Part shown: one piece after another, positions 45,909-61,236 of the stretch
How positions within the stretch are numbered: position 1 is the stretch's first letter
How the letters are laid out: each line of letters begins with the position of its first letter
Assembly (NCBI GenBank): GCA_030847615.1
Contig: JAUMIR010000001.1
Coordinates: 444,284,687-444,348,686 of the forward strand
From: Gambelia wislizenii
Taxonomy: Eukaryota > Chordata > Lepidosauria > Squamata > Crotaphytidae
Length of the DNA stretch: 64,000 nucleotides
Direction of reading: 5' to 3'
Notes under the pieces: generated by a model
What the model was told of the DNA's origin: nothing
The model's database searches: none
Seen by the model: the letters and a program-made list of their open reading frames with translations, nothing else
Position numbers and translations under genes: made by a program

Positions 45909-47549
45909 GTAGGCAGGGGCCGGGGGGGCCGGGGGCGCCTCGGGCCTGGCAGCCGCCGGGGGTCGCCTCGCCTCGCCTGTCGGGGCAGCCTCGCCCCCGC
46001 TCCCCCTGGCCCAAGGGCACCAGGACGGGGCTCCCCGGACCGGGTTAAGGAATTGGGGGGCCCTGCAAGGCCTTATGGGGGGCAGGTGTTTATCGCAGGT
46101 CAGTGTAACCTAACTCAACCTCAGCTATTCACAGTACAGGATATTCAGATTATTACTCATAACGTTTTTGCAGGAGGAGGGTTACTACTATGGGGCCCCC
46201 CACAATGATGCTGACGCCGCGGGCGCCTTAATCCGGCCCTGGGGCTCCCCAGGAACCCCCCCAAACACTCGGGCTCCATGGCTGGGCCAGCATAGCCTCC
46301 CAGCCCTCCTCCTGCTCCTTTCCCACTTTCATCCAGACGTGACCCTTTCCCGCCTCCGGTATCTCTCTCCCAGACACGCGTTCCCTCGCGCAGAATGCCA
46401 CCCGCCAAATGCATGCCAGCGCAGGATCTTCGTCCGGGCAAGGGCGGGGGCACGATCGAGGGGGCACGGATCCACTTAGGGGGAAGGAAGCACGGCCCTT
46501 CTTTTATTTTGGCGACCACGGATTAGACCCAAATGTGGCGTCGGGTTTTTTTTTTATTACTACAACGAGGCGGGGGGTTGGGGGGATTAAAGAAAAGAAA
46601 TAATCGGGAAAGTAGAAATGAAATAATTAGAAAGGCAAAACACGATTCGCTAACAAGTAAGAGGAAAATTAAGAGAAATAGTACAACCCTTGGCCCAGGA
46701 AACTCCGAATAGGAGTGGAGAAGGCAGTACTGTAGTTATTTTAGGGAGTCCAAGATATAAGGTATAGATCACCTAATACCCTCTGATCCCTTCTGGTCTT
46801 AGAAGCTAAACAGGCTCAGCCCTGGTTAGTAGTACTTGGATGGGAAACCGCCAACGAATCCCAGGTGCTGTAGGCTATATTTCAGAGGAGGGGGCTGGCG
46901 AATCCACCTCTGGTTATCTCTTGCCTGAGAAAACCTGTGAAATTCATGGGGTTGCCATAAGTCGACGGGAAACGCGATGGCACACGGACAAGGTGGAAAT
47001 GCCCTTCCATGCCCATCCTGCTCCCCCATTTCCCAAATCCAGTTTTTCTTGGCGCGCCTTGTAAATCTAGGGGCGACTCGGGAGAGGGAAGGGAGAGGCC
47101 TGAAGGGGCTGGGGGTCTGTGTCCCCGCGCAGATCCGGTGGCGTGCATGTTGTGCGTTCCCTTCTTTCAAATGCAATTTCCCCACTTCTGCAAAGCGGGC
47201 TTGGAAAGTGGGAGAAAGGCCGGGTATGCCCCCGGACTGGAAACGAAAAGAAGGACCCGCGTCTAGGAAGGGGACTCGGAAGGTGTGTGTGTGGGGGGGG
47301 GTTGGTCCTGAAGGGAATGAGGCACCCCCTGGCTGGCTGGGTGGACCTGCTGGGCGCCCTCTTTCCCCCCAGGAAAACGAAATGGGCGCCAACAAATGCC
47401 CAAAGCCCCCCACCGAGGCCCGAGCCGGGCAGAGGAGGAGCGAGGCCCGGGGGTGAGGCTCCCTTGGCAGCCCGGAGTGCCTGGGGAGCCCCGGGGAAGG
47501 GACACCCCCTCTGCCCCCTCTCCATGGCCGCCGCCTTTCTCTCCCCCAG
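45909..47549 (+). other. VSX2: VSX2 intron 1 (1641 bases)
   Basis: The intron has a GC-rich, CpG-dense first part, a middle with A-rich DNA (46540-46760), a 5S-derived SINE (46767-46992), then GC-rich DNA with short GT and G runs (47282-47301) before exon 2. No other coding signal was found; long frames here are by-products of GC content. Confidence 0.9.
46767..46992 (+). mobile_element. 5S rRNA-derived SINE in VSX2 intron 1
   Basis: The left 105 bases resemble 5S rRNA: CTTAGAAGCTAAACAGGCTC, then GGTTAGTAGTACTTGGATGG and CCAGGTGCTGTAGGCTATAT, including the internal promoter region used by RNA polymerase III. The right part (TCTTGCCTGAGAAAACC ... ATTCATGGGGTTGCCATAAG) is the tail shared with the copies at 37.4, 39.6 and 57.0 kb. 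It is in the same orientation as VSX2. It is diverged from 5S rRNA and is not a 5S gene. Confidence 0.85.
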
Positions 47550-47634
47550 ATTCCGAAGATGTTTCCTCCAGCGACAGGAAAATGTCCAAATCCTCTTTAA
47601 ACCAGAGCAAGAAGCGGAAGAAGAGGCGGCACAG
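47550..47634 (+). CDS. VSX2: VSX2 coding exon 2: acidic/serine linker and basic start of homeodomain
   Basis: An 85-base exon encoding residues 174-201 plus part of 202: [14 protein letters not shown], then a Lys/Arg-rich run (K-K-R-K-K-R-R-H) that is the likely nuclear localisation signal and the N-terminal arm of the homeodomain. The acceptor follows a pyrimidine tract (CCCCCAG|AT) and the donor is CAG|GTAAGG. The phases fit exon 1 (one base carried in) and exon 3 (two bases carried out, completing Arg202, homeodomain Arg5). The linker between octapeptide and homeodomain is nearly the same as in mammalian VSX2, which argues strongly for a working gene. Confidence 0.96.
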
Positions 47635-51811
<4,177 letters not shown>

Positions 51812-52049
51812 TAAACCCAACAGTAAAATGACATTAACATGCCTTTCAACATGCCTTACTTTCATAAAGAAAGGACAATATACTCTTTAAGACCCAAGTA
51901 GGGCAGTAATAATGTCTAAAAGCTCTTGTTATCTAGATTTTAGCAAAGCTAATACATGAGGAGGTAGTCCTGAACTGGTGTGCTTTACTTTTATTTGAAG
52001 TTGCACTAGTTACTGCTGATTGTATTCATAAGATACTTTATACAATAAG

Positions 52050-52108
52050 GTTTATTTATTTATTTGATTTATATCCTGCCTTCCCCCAGAAAAGGACTCA
52101 AAGCAGCA
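52050..52108 (-). mobile_element. LINE/SINE tail fragment
   Basis: (TTTA)n then TTTATATCCTGCCTTCCCCC is the reversed end of a reptile LINE or SINE. Confidence 0.5.
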
Positions 52109-52478
52109 GACAAAACTATTAATTGCATGTGAGCTAGAAAAAAATTGAGAGAGAAAGTGTGGTGGGGTACAAAGGTTAAAATGGTCAAAGCTGAAGTGGT
52201 ATGAATAGAGAGGGCTCAGACACTATCTGTATACCTGACTGAGAAAGTAAGTGATTTAAAAAGGCACTCAAGCAAAGAGGGAAGAGTGTCCTAAGAAATG
52301 AGAATGAAGAACCACAGACCACAAGAAGAGCCATGCTGGATTAAGTCAAAGTCCTTTTAAATCCAGCATTCTGTTCCTAGAGTGGCCAACCAGATGCCTA
52401 TGGGAAACCCACAAGCGGGATGTGAATGCAGTAGTACCCACAGCAACTGTTATTTGCATAAGCTTTTTTCAAATGAGG

Positions 52479-52481
<3 letters not shown>

Positions 52482-52511
<30 letters not shown>
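52482..52511. repeat. (AT)n microsatellite
   Basis: Pure alternating TA run; a (CAT)n run follows at 52567-52589. Confidence 0.95.
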
Positions 52512-52513
<2 letters not shown>

Positions 52514-52645
52514 ATCATAATTACTAGGCACTTAATTATAGCCTTATCGTCTACTTGGAATCTTGTCATCATCATCATCATCATCATTGCAGCATTCCTT
52601 CAGAATTGAACAAAGCTCAGAATCCTTCCATGAAATGCACTCCTT

Positions 52646-53293
52646 GGGGCCTTTCACACTACAGAATTATAATGCTAAGATTACACTGTAACTGCAGTAC
52701 TGTTATTGTTAACTGCCATCAAGTTGACTTCAATTTACAGCAACCCCATGAATGAGAGACCTCCAACTCACCCCTACCATCAACAGCCCTGCTCAGGTCT
52801 TGCAGATTAAGGGAGGTGGCTTCCTCAACTGAGTCTATCCATTTGGAATGTGGTCTTTCTCTTTTCCTACTGCTTTTTACCTTACCAAACATAATTGTCT
52901 TTTCTAATGAGTCATGTCTTCTCATGATATGACCAAAGTATAACAGTCTTCATTTAGTCATCTTGGCTTCTAGGGAGAGTTCAGGCTTGATTTGCTCTAG
53001 GACCCATTGATTTGCCTTTTTAGCAATCCACAATATCCATAGAACTCTTCTCCAGCACCACATTTCAAAGGAGTTGATTTTCTTCTTATCAGCTTTTTTC
53101 ACTCTCCAGCTTTCACAACCATACATAGAAATGCAGGGCTGTTTAGAGTTCTCACCTAGAGATCTCTACTGCCTCACTAACAATACGTAAGCCCCAGGAT
53201 TCCATGAGATATAGACGTGGTAGTTAAAATGGTAACTAATTGCAATGTAACTATTTAAAATGGTGCTGTAATTGCATAGTGTGAAAGAGCCCC
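52646..53293. mobile_element. Palindromic MITE split by a BovB fragment
   Basis: The left end GGGGCCTTTCACACTACAG and the reversed right end GGGGCTCTTTCACACTATGC form terminal repeats. The left 60 bases and right 165 bases form one MITE, interrupted by a BovB 3' fragment. Confidence 0.75.
52703..53135 (-). mobile_element. BovB/RTE LINE 3' fragment nested in MITE
   Basis: On the minus strand the frame M-R-R-H-D-S-L-E-K-T-I-M-F-G-K-V, then D-L-S-R-A-V-D-G is the BovB C-terminal block. Upstream sequence encodes the C-W-R-R-V-L-type block. The tail CAACTTGATGGCAGTTAACA matches the 3' end at 7.2 kb. Confidence 0.88.
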
Positions 53294-53869
53294 TAAAACC
53301 CCTGGTCTCCATTTCAGTGTATAATTTGTGTGTGGATGGGAAAATAATTTTGTTGCTTCTACTATAAAACAATTGAAGAGTCAGAATTCCTTGTTTTTCA
53401 TCCAAAGATCAACTGACTAGATGTTCAGGCAGGCTAGTACTGCAGGCTATTTATTTATTTATTTACAGAATTTGTTTATTGCTCCTGGGATGATCCACAA
53501 TGTATAAAAATACTGAAAACATTGAATACATAATTAAAAGCCAATTAAAAACACATCAAAATGCCACATTTTAACATTTAAAGCTGTTTCCACTGGTTAA
53601 CTAGGATAAAAAAATCTTACTAGACTGTATCACTTCAAACTTTAAGCAGGGATTTGCATGAGTTTTTGATACTAAAACATAAAAATAAAATAACTCTACA
53701 GATACAACCTCCACACACACATTTACACTTGCATAGAAAGCTAAAACTCTTCTCCTTGGCGTTTAGATTTATATGTAGAAGGAATCCATTTTATGGAGAA
53801 ACATTCAGTCATGTGGGTCACACCTACAGCTTGAAATAACAGCAAAAATAACAGATTGAAAAAGTTCCT

Positions 53870-53960
53870 TTTTTGAACTACATCTCCCACAATCCTCTAC
53901 TAATATAGTCAGTGGTCATGCTGACTTGCTGATTCCTGGAGCATTAGACTAAGGAAGTAA
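53870..53960. mobile_element. Short interspersed repeat fragment
   Basis: GAACTACATCTCCCACAATC then CAGTGGTCATGCTGACTTGC resembles a common reptile repeat with ACTACA-CTCCCA motifs. Family unresolved. Confidence 0.4.
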
Positions 53961-54467
53961 TGTTTTCAGGTTCTGCCAAAATACAGGTTAGCATGTAAGA
54001 GGAGGTTTGTTCTAAAATGCACATTCTGATGGGTTATTCTTTGGAAAATACCGTAACCACAGAATGAAAGTCATACTTACTGAAATCAACAGGATATTTT
54101 CTATTTGCTTTAGATGATGTCCTGAGGGTGAACGGTATTACTAACCTTGTACAGATATGATGGTTCATCAGCAAGAGTCATTGTGATTGCTAATGGCATG
54201 AGTCTTAAAGGACACTAATATTTTAAAATTGTTGAAACTACCCACCAGTTGTGTTTGCTTTTCTTATGGTTCTGATTTCTCCAAATTGTGTGTTCTGCTA
54301 GTGGATATCTGAACCTCCTCTTCCACAAATTGCAGATTTTAATCCTAAATCCTATGATGAGCCCTTCTGCTGGCAAATCATTGCAAAGTCATGACCTGCA
54401 CTGTGCTCTGCTATTAACAGTTTGAGCTGATACTGGATGCTGTGCCAGATCATTGTGCTACTACTGT

Positions 54468-54519
54468 GTGCCAGTGTGGTCTTGTACAAAGATGTGCCAG
54501 TGTGGTCTTGTACAAAGAT
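54468..54519. repeat. Exact 26-base tandem duplication
   Basis: The 26-base unit starting GTGCCAGTGTGGTCTTGTAC occurs twice with no gap (54468-54493, 54494-54519). Confidence 0.97.
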
Positions 54520-54777
54520 GTTGTGTGACACAGAATTTATATGAGGCTGGAGCGTTGATAACTAATTTTCATGGCAAGCATGAAAACATTTCTGTTGTTA
54601 CAATCAGCTTGTACCAGCATGAAAGTATATTCAGAAGGGGATTGCAAACTAACATGCAGCATTGCAGGATGGGTCTGGTCTACTTCCTTTGGGTATAACA
54701 GCTGTGATAAGATGTTTTTGTAAATGGTTCAAGGGTCAATAATTCTGAAGCATAGCAAGCTGCAGTCAGATACTTTG

Positions 54778-54958
54778 TACATTTAGCCCAGTATTGCCTG
54801 CTCTGACTGGGAGCAGCACTTAATTGGCTGTGGCTTACCAAGGTTTCAGGCAGGTTACCTGCTACCTGATTTGCTTTTTATTGAAGATGCCTGGATTTGA
54901 ACCTGAGACCTTATGGATGCAAAACATGTGCTTTGCTACTGAGCTATGGCCCCTTCCC
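54778..54958 (-). mobile_element. tRNA-derived SINE, second type
   Basis: Reversed, the head reads GGGGCCATAGCTCAGTAGCA AAGCAC (A box), then GGTCTCAGGTTCAAATCC (B box). A body containing GGTAACCTGCCTGAAACCTT and an end ACTGGGCTAAATG follow. It is a degraded pseudo-tRNA with extra body, so not a functional tRNA gene. Confidence 0.85.
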
Positions 54959-55635
54959 ACTTATTCCCTTGTAAACAAAGGCAGCATCAAGGGAATGAAC
55001 AAAGCTAACAACATAGTGCTGGGATAACATTATTTTGTGAGCACCAGTTCTTATTTTCTACCTTCCATTTGAAAAGAAGTCTTATTAACTATGTTTAGAC
55101 TACCTGTCTTCAGACTTCTTTAAGTGTGCACAATTCTGATATTTGCATACTGTTCTCCTAACCCTTCACTCCATATCCCTTGGGCTCTCACCTTCTTGTA
55201 TCTGTTCTCCCCAGTCACTGCTTAACCAAGCTATAAAACTGTTTACTTAAATTATGCACCATAAATCACCCTTTCTCTAGCTCTTTAATCATTTGGTTGC
55301 TCTTTCCTCCCAATTTGTCAATCTTCCTGGTAACAAGACAGAGAGTGTGTATTGCAGTGTTCCATGCTGGTTTGTGTTGCAGTTTTAAATGGGATAAACG
55401 GGAGTCCTGTCCTTGAGTGTCATAGGAAGCATTAAATTGACATTGGTTCTTGTTTGAGATCTCATTATACCTTCCTTTACTCATAGCTGTTAATTACATT
55501 TCTATATCTTATTGTTTCTTCCCACAATTTCCAAACAGTACGGTCTGTAATCCAGAAGACCACATGGTGATCTCAGCAGATTCAGTAGGGCTTCTGAGAG
55601 CCTTCCCAGAAAATGTTTCATTTTTCTGCTGAAAG

Positions 55636-55740
55636 GTCAGAGAGTCCATTAGCATCTTAAAGATTAAATGCTACTATATTTATGATAGCACACGTTTTTG
55701 AAGACTACAGTTCACTTAATCAGATGCATAAAATGTTATG
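55636..55740. mobile_element. Interspersed repeat fragment, family unresolved
   Basis: GCATCTTAAAGATTAAATGC and GAAGACTACAGTTCACTTAA TCAGATGCAT resemble a widespread reptile repeat end. Low certainty. Confidence 0.4.
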
Positions 55741-55830
55741 TTGCAGAACTTCCAGGTATATATGTCTGTATGTATACAGTATAAAGAAAAAATATTTTGT
55801 GCTAAGAATGCATGTTGGCAAACTCACTTA

Positions 55831-56049
55831 GGCTGCTGACACACTGCAGAAAATCTAAGTTTGACACTGCGCTAACTACCATGGCTCCTGCCTATGAAAT
55901 CCTGGGATTTGTAGTTTGTTGTGGCACCAGAGCTCTCTGACAGAGAAGGCTAAATATCTCACAAAACTACAAATTCCAGAATTCCATAGCATTGAGCCAT
56001 GGCAGTTAAAGCAGTGTCAAACTGCATTATTTCTGCAGTGTCAGCAGCC
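55831..56049. mobile_element. Palindromic MITE, copy D, with TTA target duplication
   Basis: The ends GGCTGCTGACACACTGCAG and (reversed) GGCTGCTGACACTGCAG are flanked by TTA on both sides (55828-55830, 56050-56052). The interior CCATGGCTCCTGCCTATGAA ATCCTGGGATTTGTAG pairs with its right half. The 3-base TTA duplication supports a PIF/Harbinger origin. Confidence 0.88.
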
Positions 56050-56104
56050 TTATTAGCCTAAATCCCTGTTTTCTGTTTGGAGATTTTGTGGAGGAGATAA
56101 TTTG

Positions 56105-56335
56105 GTGTGTGTCCAAACTACACATTTATAGCACTTTAACTGCCATGGCTCTATCCTATGGAATCCTGGGGTGTGTAATTTAGTGTGTTACTAAGAATTC
56201 TCTGCCAGAGAGCTATAGTGCTGTAGTTCAGGGAGTGAACTACAGCTCTCTAGCAGAGAATTATAAAAACCTCACAAAATTACAAATCCCAGGATTCCAT
56301 GACAGATAAAAGTGGAATCAAGCTGCTATAATTGT
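56105..56335. mobile_element. Palindromic MITE, copy E
   Basis: GTGTCCAAACTACACATTTA TAGCAC, then CCATGGCTCTATCCTATGGA ATCCTGGG, pairs with the right part ACAAATCCCAGGATTCCATG. A central AGCTATAGTGCTGTAGTTCA/GAACTACAGCTCTCTAGC dyad is present. Confidence 0.8.
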
Positions 56336-57034
56336 TCAGCAGGGAACACCCCTGCTCATTAGGACAATATGTAGAGTTGCATTGGAACTCAATTTCTACT
56401 TTCCGTTTGTCCTGTTCTGTGGCCCCTGGCTTTGAACTTGGGAGGAGGAATATGTTACACTGTACAGCTCGCATTCTGTTAAGTCAGTTACAGTGTCCTA
56501 CATTAGATTTAGGACATCGTAGCTGCTTCATATTCACATCTGCAACTGTGCCTCAATTGCCACAATTGCAAATGGCCCTGAAACTCACCTTAAAACCCAG
56601 TCAGCTGTCTGGTATGATGGAGTCTGTGCTGCTGGCAAGCAGGATATGCAGTATGATGTGATCAGCACACTTCTGCCAGTGAGCAATGATGTGATAAACA
56701 GTTGCAACAGGTTCCTATAGAGGGCCCTGCTTCTGCTTTCCTCAGTGTTACTTGTTGGCGGGAGGGGGCTGGTCATCTCATTCTGCAGTGCCCTGCTCAT
56801 CTGCAGTATAGATCTCTTTTTCTCTGGACAACTGGCTGGAGAGTTCAGGTGTAGCTACAACATCATGGCTATGAGTTTGATGCAGGATCTTGGCCTATGT
56901 GTTTAATATAATGACCTAAATTCAGTTGTTAGTCCTAACTAGAGTAAAATTATTTGAATCAATGGAAACTTGTCAATCCAACACTTATGGGTCTACTGTA
57001 TTTGGAACTAACAGTTGGATTTAGGTTTAATTCA

Positions 57035-57165
57035 CAGTCATCTCTGTATATTCCTTGCCTAAGAAAACCCTATGAAATTCATGTGGCCACTATAATTCAA
57101 CAGGTGACTTGAAGGTGCGCACACATGTGCATGAACACACACACACACACACACACACAAAGATA
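57035..57165 (+). mobile_element. 5S-derived SINE 3' part plus (AC)n
   Basis: TATTCCTTGCCTAAGAAAAC CCTATGAAATTCATG then AACAGGTGACTTGAAGG is the 5S-SINE tail, followed by an AC dinucleotide run (57137-57160). The 5S-like head is absent. Confidence 0.8.
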
Positions 57166-58394
57166 AATGGTTCTCCCCTGGTGCATAGTTTTACTTGCAC
57201 CATATCTTGAAGCATATCTGCAGCATATTGGCAGTTGCAGGGTTATAGCCAATAGCAGCCTCCTTTATAACAAATATAGCATACCGTACTAACTGCATGA
57301 TGCCTAAATACTTATTCTCATGATAGGAACGGGAGATAAGTGGATGTATTGTTCTAGATCCACACCTGTCTACTCAATATACTCAATGTTTTTCACCACA
57401 GTTTAGTTAGGGTCATGGGAACAACCCAAAGAAAGGACTTCCATGTTGAAAGAAGTAGGGATAATGGATGTTGCCAGCAGATTATATTGTGATATATTAA
57501 AATCTTATTTTCTGATTCTGCTTCATCCATTTATTTTCTGTTCCCCTCCCCCTATTTGGAGAATGGTTGTTTATTTATGTCAGTAGTTTGTGTTAGATAC
57601 AAATAAATTCTTTTAGACTGAGAATCAATTTGAAGAAATATCTGTAAATCAAGGCCCACCAATTCTCCTTATATTGAGGAAAATAATAAATTAATCCGTC
57701 CAAAAGACCAAAGCAGTCAGCCATTGGCAGAAGAAATGCAAGTATTTTCATCATCATTTCGCTTTCAGCCCAAATTATGTGAGTCTTGATTGGCTAAGGA
57801 GATAGGATGTTAACCTATCTTCCACCCTCTTGCAATCTGTTCCACAGTGTATGGCCTGTGTGCTACTTTACCACTGATTGATGAAGTGAAGAAAAAGAAA
57901 GCAGTCTCCTATCCATCAAAGGAATTTTGCTTCCCTTAACTTCTCTTCCAATTACATCAGAGACAGGAATGCAAAGGCATTCTCTAGATAGTGCATTTTT
58001 ATTAGCTATAACTTTTGTAAGGGTCACAGTGTGATAAAGTGATGTTCACTGGAGAATCTTTAAAACTATCTCCAATGGAAATTTGTGTCATTCCTCCCAC
58101 CCCCATTTATTTATTTACTTACTTAAGTATGTGTTCATCTCCTATCAGTCTGCTAGAATGTCTGAGGCAATATACAACAGATTAAAACATTGTTAAAAAT
58201 ATTTAAGATTTTTTTAAAATTTAGTTTTTAAAAACATGTGCAATTAAAGAAGTACCAAAGTCCATTCCCTGATGTTCAAATTCAAAGGCCATATAAAACA
58301 GTACAGTCCAAATACCATTTAGAAGCTCAAAAGGGATGAAGCCAGCCTGGCACTCATAAGGGGAATTCTATAACCAAGGTGTGTTACATAGAAA

Positions 58395-58545
58395 GCCCTG
58401 AGTTTTTATTTATTTATTTATTTATACCCCGCTCTTCAGCCACAAGGCTATCAGAGCAGCTTACAAATTGTTTTAAGCAACAGCTATTTACACATCTACA
58501 CTGCATTAAACAGTTTCCAATGTGTGTTAGCTAATTGTTGTGCAC
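58395..58545 (-). mobile_element. Sauria/ACA-type SINE 3' part, reverse
   Basis: (TTTA)n then ATACCCCGCTCTTCAGCCAC AAGGCTATCAGAGCAGCTTA CAAATTGTTTTAAGCAA is the exact reverse of the body and tail at 29460-29590. The tRNA head is replaced by another repeat from about 58545. Confidence 0.9.
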
Positions 58546-58735
58546 TCACCAACCTGATCTTCCAAGGGGTGTGCGTACCAGGCCCACTGCGGAGGATTTC
58601 AAATTCTGGGCAGACTCATACGGGAGAATACAGTCCTTCAGATATCCTAGCTTCAAGCCATTTAGAGCTTTGTATAGCAAAACCAACACCTTGAACTGAG
58701 CTCAGAAACATATTGGAAGCCAGAGGTATCCTCTT
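58546..58735. mobile_element. Interspersed repeat fragment, family unresolved
   Basis: TAGAGCTTTGTATAGCAAAA CCAACACCTTGAACTGAGCT CAGAAACATATTGGAAGCCA resembles a common reptile repeat of which 18.94-19.05 kb may be another piece. Confidence 0.45.
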
Positions 58736-58947
58736 GCCCAACCCATTGATGTATATTCATTGCAGAATATTTGGCAATATCTTCAGTGTAGCCTGCTCCA
58801 TACAGAGGGGTAGTTCTCACTGTTGCCCAGAGTTGAGGTTCCCCATTCCCATGCTTTTAGGATGTATTATCCTTAGTCTCATATCTAAGCTCTTATTCTT
58901 GGCGCTTTTTGCTCATGGAAGTAGATTTGGTTATATCTCTCCTCTTA

Positions 58948-59653
58948 GGACTTTATCAGACAAGCGTCTAAAAATGCTGTAATTCCACTATTGAGGAAAG
59001 CAGAAACATAGTGGCATTATTGCAGTAATTATCACACATCCACCACTAGTGGTTTAAGAATGGGATTTCACCTCATGCTATAGTAGTACTTGCCATTGCA
59101 TTGCCTTCTAATGACAGAGTATTAATGTGTCCTGCTGCTTGGCGCATGTGCCTTTAAGAATTTTTTTCTCTTACATCCTGGATTTTGCATGGGCGAGTTT
59201 TGAGCTGTTCTCACAAGATGTGACTTTGCCTGACAGTAAAAACAAATACATAACAAAAGAACTTCCCAAATAAACACTTAAACAAACATAAAAATGTACC
59301 AAGGAAAGGCAACAGTTCATTAAAACAGCGTCCTGTTGATCCTCTTCATGTTCTCCCTTGTAAGTTGAAGTATGTGTTCTCATTGGGAAAGGGGAGGGGG
59401 AAATAGGACTGCCCATCCATGCTGTAATCAAATTATTACAGTGGGATGTGACTTTGCATGCTCATCAATACCGCAAAAAGAGTGATATTGAGGGCTATTG
59501 ATGACTTTTGCTTGTTAATTAAAAGTGGTGCCTGATGAATGAGTGGAGCACGGACTGAGTACAGGAGAACAACAACACTGTGTGATAATGGGAGCCCATT
59601 TGTGCTACCATCCCATTGTAATCACATGATTACAGCCTCGTGTGATAATGTCC
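58948..59653. mobile_element. Harbinger-like MITE, copy 2
   Basis: The terminal repeats GGACTTTATCAGACAAGCG and (reversed) GGACATTATCACACGAGGC share their design with 12427-13024. Perfect TTA duplications lie at 58945-58947 and 59654-59656. 706 bases without transposase. Confidence 0.9.
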
Positions 59654-60313
59654 TTAGTTTTAACAGCAGCCTGCTCTGGAGCTCCTCCAGCATCCAGTTG
59701 TTGCAAGAACTATCCAGGTGCTGAATTCTATCCCCAACATAGGTTCAGCACCAGGTCAGCTCTCATAATATCTGGATGATCTGCATATACTTCTAGGAGT
59801 TTAGGAGCCAGCTGCAATTAAAACTAAGGATGGATTCACCTCCCCACAATACTGAAGCAACTGGTGTTGCTAACAGAAGGATTACTGATCCCCCTCATAG
59901 TGGTTTGATTTAATGTGTTGTGACCCTTCCATATTTTAAATTCTCCAAACAAGCTATACATTTTCAGCAATAAGATCTCTCTGGAATCATACCACCATGG
60001 AAATGTGATAAAAGTGGTTGGACTTCTAGGGTGCTTCCAGATAAGGTTTTTACTGTGCAATCACACTGCCTCATTCACAGAAGTTTAGGGAAGTCTGGCC
60101 ATTACCGTCTTCTGTTTGCAACACCAGGAAAGACAAGGAAACGATAGGGCCACTGCATTGAGAAGATGGTGAAATGCGAGCAGGGGACAGAGAAAAGGCA
60201 GAACTATTCTTTGCCTTGATCTTCTCCCAAAGGAAAACAGTGCTCAACCTGGGGGAAATGGAGCAGATGATGCAGTAGAAGAAATGTAGCACATACTCAC
60301 ATACTTTCAGCCC

Positions 60314-61236
60314 TCAGAAAACCCTGTGATGGGTTTGCCTTATAAGTGGTTAACACCACCATCCTCACATTGCCATCGGCAAATCTGTGCTCAAGTCCGT
60401 TCAGCAGTTCACCTACCTGGGAAGCATCATCTCCTCAGATGCCAAGATTGACAAAGAGATCGATCACAGATTAGCAAAGGCATATACTGCATTTGGAAGA
60501 CTTCACAAAAGAGTCTGGAGCAATAAACACCTGAGGCAAAGCACAAAAATCAGTGTGTATAGAGCCATCGTACTGTCTATCCTCCTTTATGGATCTGAAA
60601 CATGGGTCACCTATCGCCGCCACCTACAACTCCTCGAGCGCTTTCATCAGCGCTGTCTATGCACAATCCTAAATATACCTGGACTGACTATGTGACGAAT
60701 GTTGCTGTCCTTGAGCAAGCAGGGATCACCAGTATTGAGGCCATGATGTTGAGAACGCAGCTGCGCTGGGCAGGGCACGTTTCTAGGATGGAGGACCATC
60801 GCCTCCCAAAAATACTACTCTACGGTGAACTCGCCACGGGTCAGCATAAGAGGAGCGCTCCAAAAAGCGATACAAGGACTCCCTGAAACAACATCTCAGG
60901 CTCGGCCAAATTGATCACCAACAATGGTCCACCCTGGCCTCACATCCAGAGGCATGGAGACACACTATCCACAATGTTGCAGCCTTATTTGAGAACTCAC
61001 ACCGAACAAGTCTTGAAGAGAAACGACAACGCAGAAAGAATCATAACCCAAAAACATCACCCAAGGAGATCTTCTGCTGTGCTTTCTGCAACCGGACTTG
61101 TTTATCTCGGATTGGTCTTTTTAGTCATCAGCGCGCTTGCAGAAAGCGTGGGATGAGTCCTTCCTGAATCTTCATTTGCGAAGAAAAGCCAGAGAGAGAG
61201 GGGGTAAATGACTTGAAGGCACACAACAACAACAAA
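60314..61236 (+). mobile_element. tRNA-SINE 3' part apparently split by a LINE
   Basis: GAAAACCCTGTGATGGGTTT GCCTTATAAGTGG at 60314-60348 and AAATGACTTGAAGGCACACA ACAACAACAA at 61205-61236 are consecutive pieces of the SINE type at 39.2 kb. They are separated by about 850 bases of LINE. Alternatively the LINE itself ends with the SINE-like tail. Confidence 0.6.
60350..61204 (+). mobile_element. LINE C-terminal end (family unresolved), copy 1
   Basis: Frames encode F-T-Y-L-G-S-I-I-S-S-D, I-D-K-E-I-D-H-R-L-A-K-A, then L-Y-G-S-E-T-W-V-T-Y and L-E-R-F-H-Q-R-C-L. After a frameshift near 60690 come Q-L-R-W-A-G-H-V-S-R-M-E-D and a second shift near 60860. A C-terminal zinc-finger-like C-x2-C...S-H-Q-R-A-C ends at a stop near 61156. 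This is the post-polymerase part of a non-LTR element (RTE- or R4-like group). Not active. Confidence 0.85.

Larger units (their letters stand above)
44560..46500. promoter_or_regulatory. CpG island over VSX2 promoter, exon 1 and start of intron 1
   Basis: This stretch is very GC-rich and dense in CpG, in sharp contrast to the AT-rich DNA on the left (32-44 kb). It covers about 700 bases upstream of the TATA box, all of exon 1 and the first 600 bases of intron 1. High CpG continues more patchily to about 48.2 kb around exon 2. Upstream, GTGACACCCAATTATCCG and CAGTTATCCG near 44970-45005 carry AATTA/TTATC cores that could bind homeodomain proteins; this is only inference. Confidence 0.8.

Noticed and set aside
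45909..46048. Unspliced VSX2 form reading through the exon 1 donor
   Set aside because: The donor is consensus and exon 2 continues the known protein in phase; read-through would stop before the homeodomain.
54895..54958. tRNA gene on the minus strand
   Set aside because: A/B boxes are present but the cloverleaf is degraded and a SINE body follows.
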